Shown: one piece after another, positions 1 to 9,384 of the stretch
Position numbering within the stretch: position 1 is the first letter of the stretch
How the letters are laid out: each line of letters opens with the position of its first letter
Origin: Pseudomonadota bacterium
GTDB taxonomy: Bacteria; Pseudomonadota; Alphaproteobacteria; Rhizobiales; Xanthobacteraceae
Direction of reading: 5' to 3'
Assembly: GCA_003576765.1 (NCBI GenBank)
Contig: QEVP01000016.1
Coordinates: forward strand, 1-49,751
DNA length: 49,751 nucleotides
The notes under the pieces: generated by a model
The model's database searches: none
What the model saw: the letters and a program-made list of their open reading frames with translations, nothing else
Told to the model about the DNA's origin: nothing
Position numbers and translations under genes: made by a program

Positions 1-269
1 GGCGTGCCGAGATCGACCTTGTACTCGTTGACCGGCGCGGCCGTCTCCCGCACCTGGGCGACCAGCGCCAGCAGCGGACTGCCGAACGGCACCAGATCGC
101 GCAGCGTCTGGCGTCGCAGGAATTGCAGCGACATCTCGAAAAAGGCTTCGGCCGCGCTGTTGGCCTCGACGATCCGGCCGTCGGGGGCGATCAGGATGAC
201 GGGATGGGGCAGCGCGTTGAACAGCGCGTCGCTGACGGGGGCGGTCGGCGGGTCGGCGACCTGCGTCAA
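1..269 (-). CDS. ntrB: Nitrogen regulation sensor kinase NtrB (partial, N-terminal part)
   Basis: This is the first 89 codons of a gene whose 3' part lies outside the window. The frame encodes a PAS-type sensor start with the pieces [33 protein letters not shown] and [11 protein letters not shown], as in NtrB/GlnL kinases that respond to PII and phosphorylate NtrC under nitrogen limitation. The best start is TTG at 269, which overlaps the dusB stop by two bases (TTGA), so translation is probably coupled. The dusB-ntrB order (also called nifR3-ntrB) is the usual one in alphaproteobacteria. The histidine and ATPase domains cannot be checked here. Confidence 0.88.
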   Translation of the reverse strand, partial: MTQVADPPTAPVSDALFNALPHPVILIAPDGRIVEANSAAEAFFEMSLQFLRRQTLRDLVPFGSPLLALVAQVRETAAPVNEYKVDLGT

Positions 270-1312
270 GCGGCGGCCCTTTCGCAAAAGTCGTCGAACG
301 CCTCGGCGAGCGCGCGATGCACCAGCGCCGGATCCTCGGCGGTGAGGATGCGCGCGCGCCAGCGCTTCAACACGTCCAGCGAGGCGGTCGCCGCCTCGGC
401 CGCGGTATCGAGCGCCCAGCCGAGATGCTTGCGGGCATGACGCGTGCCGATGCGCGCGCCGTAGTGGCCGACCACGGCGTCGTAGAGGTCGCGGACGTAG
501 CCGAACTGCACCGGCAAGGACGGCATGGACTCTTCATGCCCGGTATCAAAACGTCGGCCGATCTGCCCGGGCAACCACGGTTTTCCCTGCGCGCCACGGC
601 CGATCATCACGGCGTCGGCGCCGGACACCGCAAGCGCCGCCAGGGCGTCGTCGTAACAGGCGATGTCGCCGTTGACGACCAGCGGCAGCGCGGTCGCCGC
701 GCGCACCGCGCGGATCGCCGACCAGTCGGCCGCGCCCTTGTAGAACTGGCAGCGGGTGCGGCCGTGCACGGTGATCATCCGCACGCCGGCGGCTTCAGCG
801 CGCCGTGCCAGCTCGGCTGCATTGAGCGAGCGGTGGTCCCAGCCAAGCCGCATCTTCAGCGTGACCGGCACGCGGACGGCGGCAACGGTCGCTTCGATCA
901 GGCGAGTGGCGTGATCGAGGTCGCGCATCAAGGCCGAGCCGGCCTGCCCGCCGGTGACGTGCCGCGCCGGGCAACCCATGTTGATATCGATGACGTCGGC
1001 ACCGGCCGCTTCGGCGATCCGCGCGCCCTCGGCTAGCCAGCGCGCCTCGCAGCCGGCCAGTTGCACGACATGCGGCCCGATGCCGGCGGCCTCGCAGCGC
1101 AACACCGACATCGGCCGGCCGCGCGCCAGATCGTCGCTCGCGGTCATTTCCGAGACCACCAGCCCGGCGCCAAGCTCAGCGGCGAGACGCCGGAACGGCG
1201 CGTCGGTGATGCCCGACATCGGCGCCAGCAGCACGCGGTTGGCAAGCGCAACGTCACCGATCCGCAGAGGGGCGGAAAATGTGGGAACACTGTGTGTTGC
1301 GGCGGGCGTCAT
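266..1312 (-). CDS. dusB: tRNA-dihydrouridine synthase DusB (NifR3 family)
   Basis: FMN-dependent enzyme of 348 residues that reduces uridine to dihydrouridine in the tRNA D-loop. The TIM-barrel start [20 protein letters not shown] is near residue 25, and the family's active-site motif [11 protein letters not shown] places the catalytic cysteine at about residue 114. FMN-binding features VNGDI and [11 protein letters not shown] are also present. The length is normal for the family. It is the first gene of an operon with ntrB, whose TTG start overlaps its stop. The start is ATG at 1312; no strong ribosome binding site is visible, but a short palindrome lies just upstream (1323-1339). Confidence 0.96.
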   Translation of the reverse strand: MTPAATHSVPTFSAPLRIGDVALANRVLLAPMSGITDAPFRRLAAELGAGLVVSEMTASDDLARGRPMSVLRCEAAGIGPHVVQLAGCEARWLAEGARIAEAAGADVIDINMGCPARHVTGGQAGSALMRDLDHATRLIEATVAAVRVPVTLKMRLGWDHRSLNAAELARRAEAAGVRMITVHGRTRCQFYKGAADWSAIRAVRAATALPLVVNGDIACYDDALAALAVSGADAVMIGRGAQGKPWLPGQIGRRFDTGHEESMPSLPVQFGYVRDLYDAVVGHYGARIGTRHARKHLGWALDTAAEAATASLDVLKRWRARILTAEDPALVHRALAEAFDDFCERAAA

Positions 1313-1322
1313 CGATCAGGTA

Positions 1323-1339
1323 TGCCTATCCTTTAGGCA
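1323..1339. promoter_or_regulatory. Short perfect palindrome ahead of dusB
   Basis: TGCCTA and TAGGCA arms (6 bp, perfect) flank a 5-base spacer, 11 to 27 bases before the dusB start codon, next to an AT-rich stretch in an otherwise GC-rich divergent gap (1313-1494) between dusB and ispDF. It could be a repressor operator or a leader hairpin over the dusB start region. Its function is inference only; a 6-bp palindrome is short enough to occur by chance. Confidence 0.3.
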
Positions 1340-1494
1340 CTAAAGATTTATGCTGTTATTTTAGCCAATTCTTCGCTGCGACGCAACCGCGGTGCACAAA
1401 ATACCCAACGGAACCACGAACCTGCTGCATTTCGCGCACGACGTGATAAGGGCTCAGCGAACCCGATCAACTGCCTCGATCCGAAAAGATTCGA

Positions 1495-2676
1495 ATGACG
1501 AACCCTCCCCGCGCCGCTGCCATTGTCGTCGCCGCCGGTCGCGGCCTGCGTGCCGGCGGCGGTGGCCCCAAGCAATACCGCAGCCTCGCCGGCCGCCCGG
1601 TGATCGCCCGCGCGCTCGCGCCGTTCTGCGGGCATTCGGACATCGCCACGGTGCAGCCGGTGATCTATCCCGACGATGCCGACATCTTCGCCGGCGCTAC
1701 CCGGGATTTGCGGCTCGCCGCGGCCGTTCCCGGCGGCGCGACGCGGCAGGCGTCGGTGCATGCCGGCCTCGAGGCGCTGGCGGCGGATGCGCCCGACGTG
1801 GTGCTGATCCATGACGCGGCACGCGCCTTCGTCACCGCCGACGTGATCGCCCGCGCCATCGCCGCCGCCGATGCGACCGGCGCCGCGATCCCGGTGATCC
1901 CGGTGGCCGACACCATCAAGCTGACCGACGCCGATGGCATGGTGGCGGACACGCCCGAGCGTGCCCGCCTGCGCATCGCGCAGACACCGCAAGCCTTCCG
2001 CTTCGCCGCGATCCTCGACGCCCATCGCCGCGCCGCGCGCGAGGGCCGCTCCGACTTCACCGACGACGCCGCGCTCGCCGAATGGGCGGGATTGACGGTT
2101 GCAACCTTTGAGGGCGATGCTGCCAACATGAAGCTCACCACCGCCGAAGACTTTTCCCGCGAGGAAGCGCGCCTCGCCGCCACGATGGGCGACGTCCGCA
2201 CCGGCATCGGCTACGACGTCCATGCTTTCGACGATGGCGACCACCTGATGCTGTGCGGTGTGCGGGTGCCGCACAGCCGCGGCTTCCGCGCCCACTCCGA
2301 TGGCGACGTCGGCCTGCATGCGCTGGTCGACGCCATTCTCGGCGCGCTGGCCGATGGCGATATCGGCTCGCACTTCCCGCCGACCGATCCGAAATGGAAG
2401 GGCGCCGCCTCCGACCAGTTTCTCAAATATGCCCTCGAGCGTGTCGCCGCGCGCGGCGGCCGCGTCGCTCATCTCGACCTCACCCTGATCTGCGAGGCGC
2501 CGAAAATCGGCCCGCACCGCGACGCCATGCGCGCGCGCATCGCCGAGATCGCCGGGCTTCCGGTGGCGCGGGTGGCGGTCAAGGGCACAACAAGCGAAAA
2601 GCTCGGCTTCACCGGACGGCAGGAAGGCATCGCGGCGATGGCGGTCGCCACCGTGCGGCTGCCGTGGGCGGAGTAG
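1495..2676 (+). CDS. ispDF: Bifunctional IspD/IspF isoprenoid enzyme
   Basis: Fused enzyme (393 residues) for two non-consecutive steps of the MEP pathway of isoprenoid precursor synthesis. Residues 1-228 are the IspD cytidylyltransferase, with the nucleotide-binding start [20 protein letters not shown] and the motif IHDAARAF. Residues 231-393 are IspF (MECDP synthase), with metal-binding DVH at about 241-243, HSDGD, and the closing [11 protein letters not shown]. The fusion is typical of alphaproteobacteria and some epsilonproteobacteria. It precedes pncC by 51 bases in the same direction and is divergent from dusB. Confidence 0.97.
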   Translation: MTNPPRAAAIVVAAGRGLRAGGGGPKQYRSLAGRPVIARALAPFCGHSDIATVQPVIYPDDADIFAGATRDLRLAAAVPGGATRQASVHAGLEALAADAPDVVLIHDAARAFVTADVIARAIAAADATGAAIPVIPVADTIKLTDADGMVADTPERARLRIAQTPQAFRFAAILDAHRRAAREGRSDFTDDAALAEWAGLTVATFEGDAANMKLTTAEDFSREEARLAATMGDVRTGIGYDVHAFDDGDHLMLCGVRVPHSRGFRAHSDGDVGLHALVDAILGALADGDIGSHFPPTDPKWKGAASDQFLKYALERVAARGGRVAHLDLTLICEAPKIGPHRDAMRARIAEIAGLPVARVAVKGTTSEKLGFTGRQEGIAAMAVATVRLPWAE

Positions 2677-2727
2677 CGGCCAAGGCTTTAACAAGGCTAC
2701 GACAAGGGATCCGCCAAGGGGCACACC

Positions 2728-3324
2728 ATGAGCAGCGATATCCGCGCCCTCGCCCGCTCGCTGCTCGATCTCTGCCGCAGCCGCAAACTGACGCTGGCCA
2801 CCGCCGAGTCCTGCACCGGCGGGCTGGTTGCGGCCACGCTCACCGAGGTGCCCGGCTCGTCTGAGGTAGTCGATCGCGGCTTCGTCACCTATTCCAACGA
2901 CGCCAAGCGCGCGATGCTCGGCGTCAAGGCGTCGATGCTTGCCAATTTCGGCGCGGTGAGCAAGGAAACCGCCATCGAGATGGCGGTCGGCGCGCTGGAA
3001 AAGGCCGGCGTCGATCTCAGCGTATCGATCACCGGCATCGCCGGCCCCGGCGGTGCGACGCCCGGCAAGCCGGTGGGGCTCGTGCATTTCGCCGCTGCCG
3101 CGCGCGACGGCCGCATCATCCATCGCGAGCATCGCTTCGGCGCCATCGGGCGCAGCGCAGTGCGTCAGCGCTCGGTGGTCGAGGCGCTCAAGATGCTGCT
3201 GGAGTTGGCGCGCGGGCCGAAGCCGGTCAAGCGGGTGCGGAAGGCCGTCGATAGACCGCGTCCGCGCGTCGTTCGAACGCCGCGGCGAAACGCTGGAACG
3301 CGGCGTCGAACATCGCGCCCATGA
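2728..3324 (+). CDS. pncC: Nicotinamide-nucleotide amidase PncC (CinA C-terminal family)
   Basis: CinA C-terminal domain protein, predicted to deamidate nicotinamide mononucleotide to nicotinate mononucleotide in pyridine nucleotide salvage. Diagnostic pieces are TLATAESCTGGLVAATLTEV (catalytic Ser near residue 28) and SITGIAGPGGATPGKPVGLV. An SD-like AAGGGG precedes the ATG. Stand-alone PncC proteins are about 160-165 residues; this one has 198. The last ~32 residues are Arg/Pro-rich and are read from DNA that is antisense to the 3' end of coq10 (98-base convergent overlap, 3227-3324). The tail is probably a by-product of a lost stop codon, although a nucleic-acid-binding tail is possible. 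Confidence 0.93.
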   Translation: MSSDIRALARSLLDLCRSRKLTLATAESCTGGLVAATLTEVPGSSEVVDRGFVTYSNDAKRAMLGVKASMLANFGAVSKETAIEMAVGALEKAGVDLSVSITGIAGPGGATPGKPVGLVHFAAAARDGRIIHREHRFGAIGRSAVRQRSVVEALKMLLELARGPKPVKRVRKAVDRPRPRVVRTPRRNAGTRRRTSRP

Positions 3325-3694
3325 GCATCGCCAGCATCCGGCTTCTGAACTCGTAAACGATGAAAAACTCGACGTCGCAGGCATCCTCGCTCTGTGCCGT
3401 AAACGTCCAGCGGTTCTCCAGATGCGAGAACGGCCCGCGCAGATATTCGACGAGAATCTTCAGATTGGCGCGGTCGAGCGTGACGCGGCTGGTAAATGTC
3501 TCGCGGACCAGTTTGAACGACACCGTCATGTCGGCGACGACGACCTCGGTGCCGTCGGGCTGCGGCCTGCGGCTCTTGACTTTGAGCGCCTGGCACATCG
3601 GCACGAATTCGGGATAGCGCTCGACGTCGGCGACGAGATCGAACATCTGCTCGGCGCTGTGGCGGACACGGCGCCGGTTGGAAAACCGCGGCAT
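3227..3694 (-). CDS. coq10: Coenzyme Q-binding protein COQ10 / RatA-like START protein
   Basis: Protein of 155 residues of the polyketide cyclase/START superfamily (COQ10, RatA, PasT). It has the typical start RRVRHSAEQMFDLVADVERY, followed by PEFVPMC and the closing segment FFIVYEFRSRMLAMLMGAMF. Such proteins bind ubiquinone or lipids in a hydrophobic cavity and support respiration. I chose ATG 3694, which lies 10 bases after the lipA stop; an upstream in-frame start at 3745 would add an Arg-rich leader overlapping lipA and is less likely. It is cotranscribed with lipA, a common alphaproteobacterial pair. Its 3' end overlaps pncC on the other strand. Confidence 0.9.
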   Translation of the reverse strand: MPRFSNRRRVRHSAEQMFDLVADVERYPEFVPMCQALKVKSRRPQPDGTEVVVADMTVSFKLVRETFTSRVTLDRANLKILVEYLRGPFSHLENRWTFTAQSEDACDVEFFIVYEFRSRMLAMLMGAMFDAAFQRFAAAFERRADAVYRRPSAPA

Positions 3695-3704
3695 CGGACG
3701 AGAT

Positions 3705-4664
3705 CTATCGCGCCTGCGCCGCGCGCGCCGCCTTGAGCCGGGCAAAGTCCTCGCCGGCGTGGTGGGAGGAGCGCGTCAGCGGGCTCGCCGAGACCATCAG
3801 GAAGCCCTTGGCATAGGCGACCGTCTCGTAACCCTTGAACTCATCGGGCGCGACGTAGCGCATCACCGCGTGGTGCTTGCGGGTCGGTTGCAGGTACTGG
3901 CCGATGGTGAGGAAATCGACGTCGGCCGAGCGCAGGTCGTCCATCACCTGCAGTACCTCGTGGCGTTCCTCGCCGAGCCCGACCATGATGCCGGACTTGG
4001 TGAACATCGTCGGGTCCAATTCCTTGACCCGTTGCAGCAGGCGGATCGAATGGAAGTAGCGCGCGCCGGGCCGCACCGTGAGGTAACGCGACGGCACCGT
4101 CTCCAGATTGTGGTTGAACACGTCGGGTTTTGCCTCGACCACCACCTCCAGCGCGCCGGCTTTACGCAAAAAGTCCGGCGTCAGGATTTCGATGGTGGTG
4201 GTCGGGCAATGGGTGCGGATCGCGGCGATGGTTTTGGCAAAATGCGCGGCACCGCCGTCGGCGAGATCGTCGCGGTCAACCGACGTGACGACGACATGCG
4301 CCAGCCCGAGTTTCGCGGTGGCCTCGGCGATGTGCTGCGGCTCGGCTGCATCGAGCGCGCCCGGCATGCCGGTCTTGACATTGCAGAAGGCGCAGGCCCG
4401 CGTGCAGGTGTCGCCCATGATCATGAAGGTGGCGTGCTTCCTGTCCCAGCACTCGCCGATGTTCGGGCAGCCCGCCTCCTCGCACACCGTGACGAGGCCG
4501 TTCTCCTTGACGATCCGCCGCGTCTCGCCGTAGCCGCGCGTGGTCGGCGCGCGCACCCGGATCCAGTCGGGTTTAGGCGGCGACAGCGCATCCGGCCGAT
4601 GCGCCTTTTCCGGGTGGCGCGGGCGGATGGGCGTAGGCGAAACCGTGTCGATCAGCGTGACCAT
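3705..4664 (-). CDS. lipA: Lipoyl synthase LipA
   Basis: Radical SAM enzyme (319 residues) that inserts two sulfurs into octanoyl chains on lipoyl domains of pyruvate and 2-oxoglutarate dehydrogenases. Both cluster motifs are intact: the auxiliary cluster cysteines C61, C66 and C72 in [13 protein letters not shown], and the radical SAM triad C87, C91 and C94 in [10 protein letters not shown]. The C-terminal Arg-Ser-Ser sequence ([11 protein letters not shown]) gives the serine ligand known in the family. It is the first gene of a lipA-coq10 operon, divergent from the glycosylase gene at 4803. Confidence 0.97.
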   Translation of the reverse strand: MVTLIDTVSPTPIRPRHPEKAHRPDALSPPKPDWIRVRAPTTRGYGETRRIVKENGLVTVCEEAGCPNIGECWDRKHATFMIMGDTCTRACAFCNVKTGMPGALDAAEPQHIAEATAKLGLAHVVVTSVDRDDLADGGAAHFAKTIAAIRTHCPTTTIEILTPDFLRKAGALEVVVEAKPDVFNHNLETVPSRYLTVRPGARYFHSIRLLQRVKELDPTMFTKSGIMVGLGEERHEVLQVMDDLRSADVDFLTIGQYLQPTRKHHAVMRYVAPDEFKGYETVAYAKGFLMVSASPLTRSSHHAGEDFARLKAARAAQAR

Positions 4665-4802
4665 GACTATCCCGAAGGCTGCGGAGGCTCTAACTAGGCA
4701 GCTTAGTGCGCGGGCGCAACCGCCTGCCCTTGTCCTTGCCTCCGACTCCTAGCATAACCGGCTGGAGCCGGCATCTGCGCCGGCTGCATCGTGCCGTCCG
4801 CC

Positions 4803-5432
4803 ATGCCGCATGCCGCTTCTGCCGCCAAAGCCCAAAAACCGCTCGGCCCGGCCTTTTTCGCCCGCAGCGTCCACGAAGTGGCGCCGGACTTGATCGGGGC
4901 GACGCTGTTGTTCGATGGCGTCGGCGGCATCATCGTCGAGGTCGAAGCCTATCACCACACCGACCCGGCTGCGCATTCCTATCGCGGGCCGACGCCGCGC
5001 AACCAGGTGATGTTCGGCCCGCCGGGCTTCATCTACGTCTATCGTTCCTACGGGCTGCACTGGTGCGTCAATTTCGTGTGCGAACCGGAAGGCACCGCCG
5101 CGGCGGTGCTGATCCGGGCACTGGAGCCGACCGTGGGTCTGCCGACGATGCAACGACGGCGCGGCCTCGACGAGGTGCGCCGGCTGTGCGCCGGCCCGGG
5201 CAACGTCTGCGCCGCGCTCGGCATTACCCGCGACCACAACGGCCTGCCGCTCGACAGTCCGCCGCTCGCGGTGCTGCCGCGCACGCGTGCGCCCGAGGTC
5301 GCGGTCGGCGTGCGCATCGGCATCACCAAGGCGGCGGATCGCCCCTGGCGCTACGGGCTGAAGGGCTCAAAATTTCTTTCAAAGCCGTTTCCAGCAACCG
5401 GCAACGGCGAACGGCGACACATCGTGCGATAG
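4803..5432 (+). CDS. 3-methyladenine DNA glycosylase (AAG/MPG family)
   Basis: Monofunctional base-excision glycosylase of 209 residues that removes alkylated purines. Recognisable family pieces are [21 protein letters not shown], with its catalytic glutamate, [36 protein letters not shown], quoted here as one continuous family block in shorter parts ([12 protein letters not shown] and [11 protein letters not shown]), and [13 protein letters not shown] chose ATG 4803; GTG 4791 is an in-frame alternative and no clear ribosome binding site decides. It is divergent from lipA. A gap of 343 bases follows. Confidence 0.93.
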   Translation: MPHAASAAKAQKPLGPAFFARSVHEVAPDLIGATLLFDGVGGIIVEVEAYHHTDPAAHSYRGPTPRNQVMFGPPGFIYVYRSYGLHWCVNFVCEPEGTAAAVLIRALEPTVGLPTMQRRRGLDEVRRLCAGPGNVCAALGITRDHNGLPLDSPPLAVLPRTRAPEVAVGVRIGITKAADRPWRYGLKGSKFLSKPFPATGNGERRHIVR

Positions 5433-5775
5433 CGGCCGCGTTTACGTCGAGATCGCTCGAGGGGCGTTTGTTTGCATCGCACAATCTCAATTGGCCGCGA
5501 CCCGATTGATTATTTGCCGGCCTGTCCTATCCTTTCCACAGGTTTCCGCCGATGCGGGATCATGCGCCGGCCGCGCCCCACGAAGACGCCCCGGCCGCCT
5601 GAGAGCGCAGCGGCGAAAGCCGTAAACATGGCCATGGACATGGGCAAGCCCGCGTCGAGCCGCGCGGGGCGCAAAGGGCAAGGTACGGAATTATCGGCAG
5701 GGACCAGCTTTGCCGCTTCGCGGCCATCCTGATCCCGCCTGGTGCGGTGCCCGATCAATCGTGGGGTGACAGACG
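5433..5775. other. Gene-free gap before cfa
   Basis: I see no convincing gene in these 343 bases. The short open frames on either strand lack a credible start and protein-like composition; an Arg-rich minus frame (5510-5797) was considered and rejected. The end nearest cfa should contain the cfa promoter, but I cannot point to clear -35/-10 boxes. No hairpin followed by a T-tract is seen after the glycosylase gene. Confidence 0.5.
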
Positions 5776-7026
5776 ATGGATCGACTTTTGAAGACATTTT
5801 TACCGAGCTACGTCCGGCGCGGCGCGCTCACGCTGATCACCGCCTCCGGCGAGCGCATCGTCTGCGGCGATGGCAGCGGCGAGCCGGTGGTGGCGCGGCT
5901 CACCACCACCGCGGCGCAGCGGCACCTCGTGCTCGATCCCGAAATGGCGCTCGGCGAGATTTACATGGACGGCACCCTCAAGCTCGAACAGGGCTCGATC
6001 GCCGATCTGCTGGCGGTGGTGCTCGACCAGCCCTATGCCGTGCCGAAATGGGCGCGCCTGCAATGGTGGGCGCGCTACATCGTACGGCACTGGCAGCAGT
6101 TCAATTCGCAGCGGCGCTCGCAGCGCAACGTGGCGCACCACTACGACTTGAGCGGCGAACTCTACGAACTGTTTCTGGATTCCGACAAACAGTATAGCTG
6201 CGCCTATTTCGAACGGCCGGACGCTACGCTCGAAGAAGCGCAGCTTGCCAAGAAGCGACACCTTTCCGCCAAACTGTTGGTGCAGCCCGGCCACCGCGTG
6301 CTCGATATCGGCTGCGGCTGGGGCGGCCTCGGTCTTTACCTCGCGGAGATCGCCGATGCCCGTGTCACCGGCGTCACGCTGTCGAAAGAACAACTGGCCG
6401 TTGCCAGAGCACGCGCACAACAGAAGAACCTGACGCGGGCGGCGACGTTCCTCGCCAAAGACTATCGCGAGGTGCCCGGCCCGTTCGACCGCATCGTGTC
6501 GGTCGGCATGTTCGAGCACGTCGGCGTCGATTTCTACGACACCTTCTTCAAGCACTGCGCCGAGGTGTTGGCCGACGATGGCGTGATGGTGCTGCACTCG
6601 ATCGGCCGCCCCGAGGGGCCGGGCATCACCAACCCGTGGATCGCCAAATACATCTTCCCGGGCGGCTATATTCCGGCGCTGTCAGAGGTGTTTCCCGCGA
6701 TCGAGCGTGCCGGGCTGCTGGTGTCCGACGTCGAGATTCTGCGGCTGCATTATGCCGAGACGCTGAAGGCATGGCGCGAGCGCTTCCTGGCCCGCCGCGA
6801 GGAGGCCGCGCGCCTTTACGACGAACGCTTCGTGCGCATGTGGGAGTTCTATCTCGCCGCCTCCGAAATGGCGTTCCGCAAACAGAACCTGATGAATTTT
6901 CAGATCCAGATCACCAAGCGGCAGGACGTCGTGCCGTTCACGCGCGACTATATCGGGCGCGAAGAGTCGCGGCTGCGCAACGCCGAAAGCCCCAAGGGGC
7001 CGAAACTGCAGCTTGCCGGCGGATAG
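5776..7026 (+). CDS. cfa: Cyclopropane-fatty-acyl-phospholipid synthase family protein
   Basis: SAM-dependent methyltransferase (416 residues) that converts cis double bonds of membrane phospholipid acyl chains to cyclopropane rings. The N-terminal lipid-binding region includes LVLDPEMALGEIYMDGTL and RRSQRNVAHHYDLSGELYEL. The SAM-binding motif VLDIGCGWGGLGLYLAE is near residue 175, and the active-site pieces SVGMFEHVG and NPWIAKYIFPGGYIPALSEV follow. The length is normal. It stands alone; the next gene is 216 bases downstream. Cyclopropane lipids usually rise in stationary phase and acid stress; no regulatory site was identified. Confidence 0.95.
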   Translation: MDRLLKTFLPSYVRRGALTLITASGERIVCGDGSGEPVVARLTTTAAQRHLVLDPEMALGEIYMDGTLKLEQGSIADLLAVVLDQPYAVPKWARLQWWARYIVRHWQQFNSQRRSQRNVAHHYDLSGELYELFLDSDKQYSCAYFERPDATLEEAQLAKKRHLSAKLLVQPGHRVLDIGCGWGGLGLYLAEIADARVTGVTLSKEQLAVARARAQQKNLTRAATFLAKDYREVPGPFDRIVSVGMFEHVGVDFYDTFFKHCAEVLADDGVMVLHSIGRPEGPGITNPWIAKYIFPGGYIPALSEVFPAIERAGLLVSDVEILRLHYAETLKAWRERFLARREEAARLYDERFVRMWEFYLAASEMAFRKQNLMNFQIQITKRQDVVPFTRDYIGREESRLRNAESPKGPKLQLAGG

Positions 7027-7242
7027 CCGTCCCCTCGCCGCAACACCGGCGCAGTGGCTTTTTAGGCAATGTCGAGCGATTGCGTGCCGTCCCGTGGGCG
7101 GCGACGCTGTGGCGTTGCCAACCATCGGGGCTTTGCCTAGCATGATGTGACGTCGGGAATCCGCGCATGCCGAGCGCGCCGAGATAACAATACCGGCCTC
7201 GCTTCGATCGCCATCGACAGCGACAGGCATAAGGCAGGGGGG

Positions 7243-9384
7243 ATGACGATGGCATCATTGTTCGACCGCACCAACCTCAAGAACTGGCTGCCGGGCGCAA
7301 TCGGAATAGCCGTGCTGGTGGGACTGGTGGCGGTGACAAGCGCGATGCAGAGCCACCCCGAACAGGCAACGACAGCGGCGCCAACGGCTGAAAAGACCGA
7401 GCCCGCCCGGGTAGCCGCGCCGCAGCCTGCAGCCAAGCCTGCGGCGCCAGCGCCCGCTCCGCAGAACGCCGCGCCTCAACAGGCCGCCAAGGCACCGCCC
7501 GCCCAACAGACGGCGAAGGCTTTGCCCCCCAAGGCCGCGCCCACGCCTGCTCCCTCATCGTCTGCGCCGGCCGCAGCGCCCGACGCGAGTACGGGCCACG
7601 ATCATGCGCATGCCCACGCGCAGGCAAAGACCGCGCAGGCTGCCCCGGCCGCAAAGCCTGCGCCCTCCGCACAGCCCGTTGCCGCGGCGACGGGTGTCGA
7701 GGGCGACATCGCCCACGGCCGACAGGTCTACAAGAAATGCCAGGCCTGCCATTCGCTGGAACCGGGCCGCAACCTCCTCGGCCCAAGCCTGGCCGGCATT
7801 CTCGGCACCAAGGCCGGTGAGGTTCCCAATTACAACTTCTCGAATGCGATGAAGCAGAGCGGCATCGTCTGGACGCCCGAAAACCTCGACGCCTATCTGC
7901 GCGATCCGCAGAAACTGGTGCCCGGCAACAAGATGCCGTTCCCCGGGCTCAAGACCGATGACGACCGCAAGAATGTGATCGCTTACATCGCCTCGACGGG
8001 TGCTGGCGCCGCGCCAGCCCAGGCTCGGGCGCAGCGGGCGGCGCCCGCTGCGGCTGCCCAGCCCGCGGCCGCGCCGGCGCAGCCGCGCATCATCACCCCC
8101 TACCTGACCGATGCGAAATACACGCTGCGCTCCGGCATTGCCGAAGGCAAAATGGTGTTCATCGGTATTGGCGGCGCGATCGACGGCAAGGTCAACCCGA
8201 TCCTCACCGCCGTCGAAGGCCAGGTGGTGCAGGTGACGCTGATCAACGGCGAAGGCACCGAGCACGACATCGTGTTTCCCGATCAGGACGCACGCTCGCC
8301 GCGCGTCATCGCCAAGGGAGCCAGCACCAGTATCGTGTTCCGCGCCACCAAGGCCGGCGACTTTCTCTACTACTGCGACGTGCCCGGCCATCGGCTGGCC
8401 GGTATGGAGGGGCAGTTTCTGGTGACGGCGACGCCGGCCACCCAGACGCTGGTCGAGGCCGACATCTCGCGCGAGCCGAACGACCTGCCGCCGCCGATCG
8501 GCAAGCGCGATCCCAAGACGGTGCGGGTCGACCTGTTCACGGTCGAGATGGAAGCGCGCCTCGCCGAAGGAACGACGTTCGGCTACTGGACCTTCAACGG
8601 CAAGATCCCCGGCCCCTTCATTCGCGTGCGCGTCGGCGACACCGTTGACGTGCACCTCAAGAACTCGGCCGACAGCAACATGATCCACTCGGTCGATTTC
8701 CATGCAGCGACCGGCCCGGGCGGCGGGGCCGCCGCCACGCAGGTCGATCCGGGCAAAGAGAAAACGATGAGTTTCAAGGCGCTGCTGCCGGGCCTGTACG
8801 TCTATCACTGCGCCACACCGATGGTGGCCGAGCACATCGCCAACGGCATGTACGGGCTGATCCTGGTCGAGCCGGAAGGCGGCCTGCCGCCGGTCGATCA
8901 CGAGTTCTATGTGATGCAGGGCGAAATCTACACCGATGCGCCCTATGGCCAGCACGGCAGCCAGGAGTTCAGCGTCGAAAAGCTGCTCAACGAGCGGCCC
9001 GAGTATTTTGTGTTCAACGGCTCGGTCGGCGCGATCTCCAAGCTGCACCCGCTGCACGCCAAGGTCGGCGAGACGGTGCGGATTTACTTCGGTGTCGGCG
9101 GCCCCAACTTCACCTCGTCGTTCCATGTCATCGGTGAGATTTTCGACAAGGTCTACAATCTCGGCGGCCTGATGAGCGCACCGCTGGAGGGAGTGCAGAC
9201 CGTGCTGGTGCCGGCCGGCGGCGCCGTCATCACCGAGTTCAAGCTCGACGTGCCGGGCAGCTACACGCTGGTCGATCACGCCCTGTCGCGCGCCGAACGC
9301 GGCCTCGCCGGGCTGTTGATCGTGGACGGCGAGCCCAACCCGGACATCTTCAACGGCGTGGTGGAGCCGGGCATGGGGCATTGA
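7243..9384 (+). CDS. nirK: Cytochrome c-cupredoxin-copper nitrite reductase fusion (NirK, class II)
   Basis: Predicted membrane-anchored periplasmic enzyme (713 residues) that reduces nitrite to nitric oxide. In order: a hydrophobic anchor at about 14-32; an Ala/Pro linker with a His-rich patch (HDHAHAHAQ) to about 145; a class I cytochrome c with CQACH at 166-170 and Met 231; a second Ala/Pro linker; a cupredoxin with type 1 copper ligands H341, C378, H383 and M388; then the two-domain NirK. In NirK, H482, C523, H531 and M536 fit the type 1 site, H487, H522 and H679 the type 2 site, and D485 and H628 the catalytic pair. HCATPMVAEHIANGMYGLI marks it as class II (AniA-like). The G-rich ribosome site AGGCAGGGGGG supports ATG 7243 or 7249. 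No FNR/NnrR box and no other denitrification gene is nearby. Confidence 0.93.
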   Translation: MTMASLFDRTNLKNWLPGAIGIAVLVGLVAVTSAMQSHPEQATTAAPTAEKTEPARVAAPQPAAKPAAPAPAPQNAAPQQAAKAPPAQQTAKALPPKAAPTPAPSSSAPAAAPDASTGHDHAHAHAQAKTAQAAPAAKPAPSAQPVAAATGVEGDIAHGRQVYKKCQACHSLEPGRNLLGPSLAGILGTKAGEVPNYNFSNAMKQSGIVWTPENLDAYLRDPQKLVPGNKMPFPGLKTDDDRKNVIAYIASTGAGAAPAQARAQRAAPAAAAQPAAAPAQPRIITPYLTDAKYTLRSGIAEGKMVFIGIGGAIDGKVNPILTAVEGQVVQVTLINGEGTEHDIVFPDQDARSPRVIAKGASTSIVFRATKAGDFLYYCDVPGHRLAGMEGQFLVTATPATQTLVEADISREPNDLPPPIGKRDPKTVRVDLFTVEMEARLAEGTTFGYWTFNGKIPGPFIRVRVGDTVDVHLKNSADSNMIHSVDFHAATGPGGGAAATQVDPGKEKTMSFKALLPGLYVYHCATPMVAEHIANGMYGLILVEPEGGLPPVDHEFYVMQGEIYTDAPYGQHGSQEFSVEKLLNERPEYFVFNGSVGAISKLHPLHAKVGETVRIYFGVGGPNFTSSFHVIGEIFDKVYNLGGLMSAPLEGVQTVLVPAGGAVITEFKLDVPGSYTLVDHALSRAERGLAGLLIVDGEPNPDIFNGVVEPGMGH

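Noticed and set aside
1348..3384. A 678-codon open frame on the minus strand opposite ispDF and pncC
   Set aside because: Its product is Arg/Gly/His-rich without any family motif, and it lies antisense to two clear genes; long antisense frames are expected in GC-rich DNA.
5510..5797. Possible 95-residue minus-strand protein in the gap before cfa
   Set aside because: Arg-rich, overlaps the cfa start, lacks a ribosome site and has no family resemblance.
7027..7242. FNR/NnrR or NsrR site upstream of nirK
   Set aside because: No TTGAT-N4-ATCAA-like or comparable inverted repeat was seen in the gap.
7555..9381. A 608-codon minus-strand frame opposite nirK
   Set aside because: Composition is repetitive (Arg, Gly, His) and no domain is seen; the plus strand has fully motif-supported domains.
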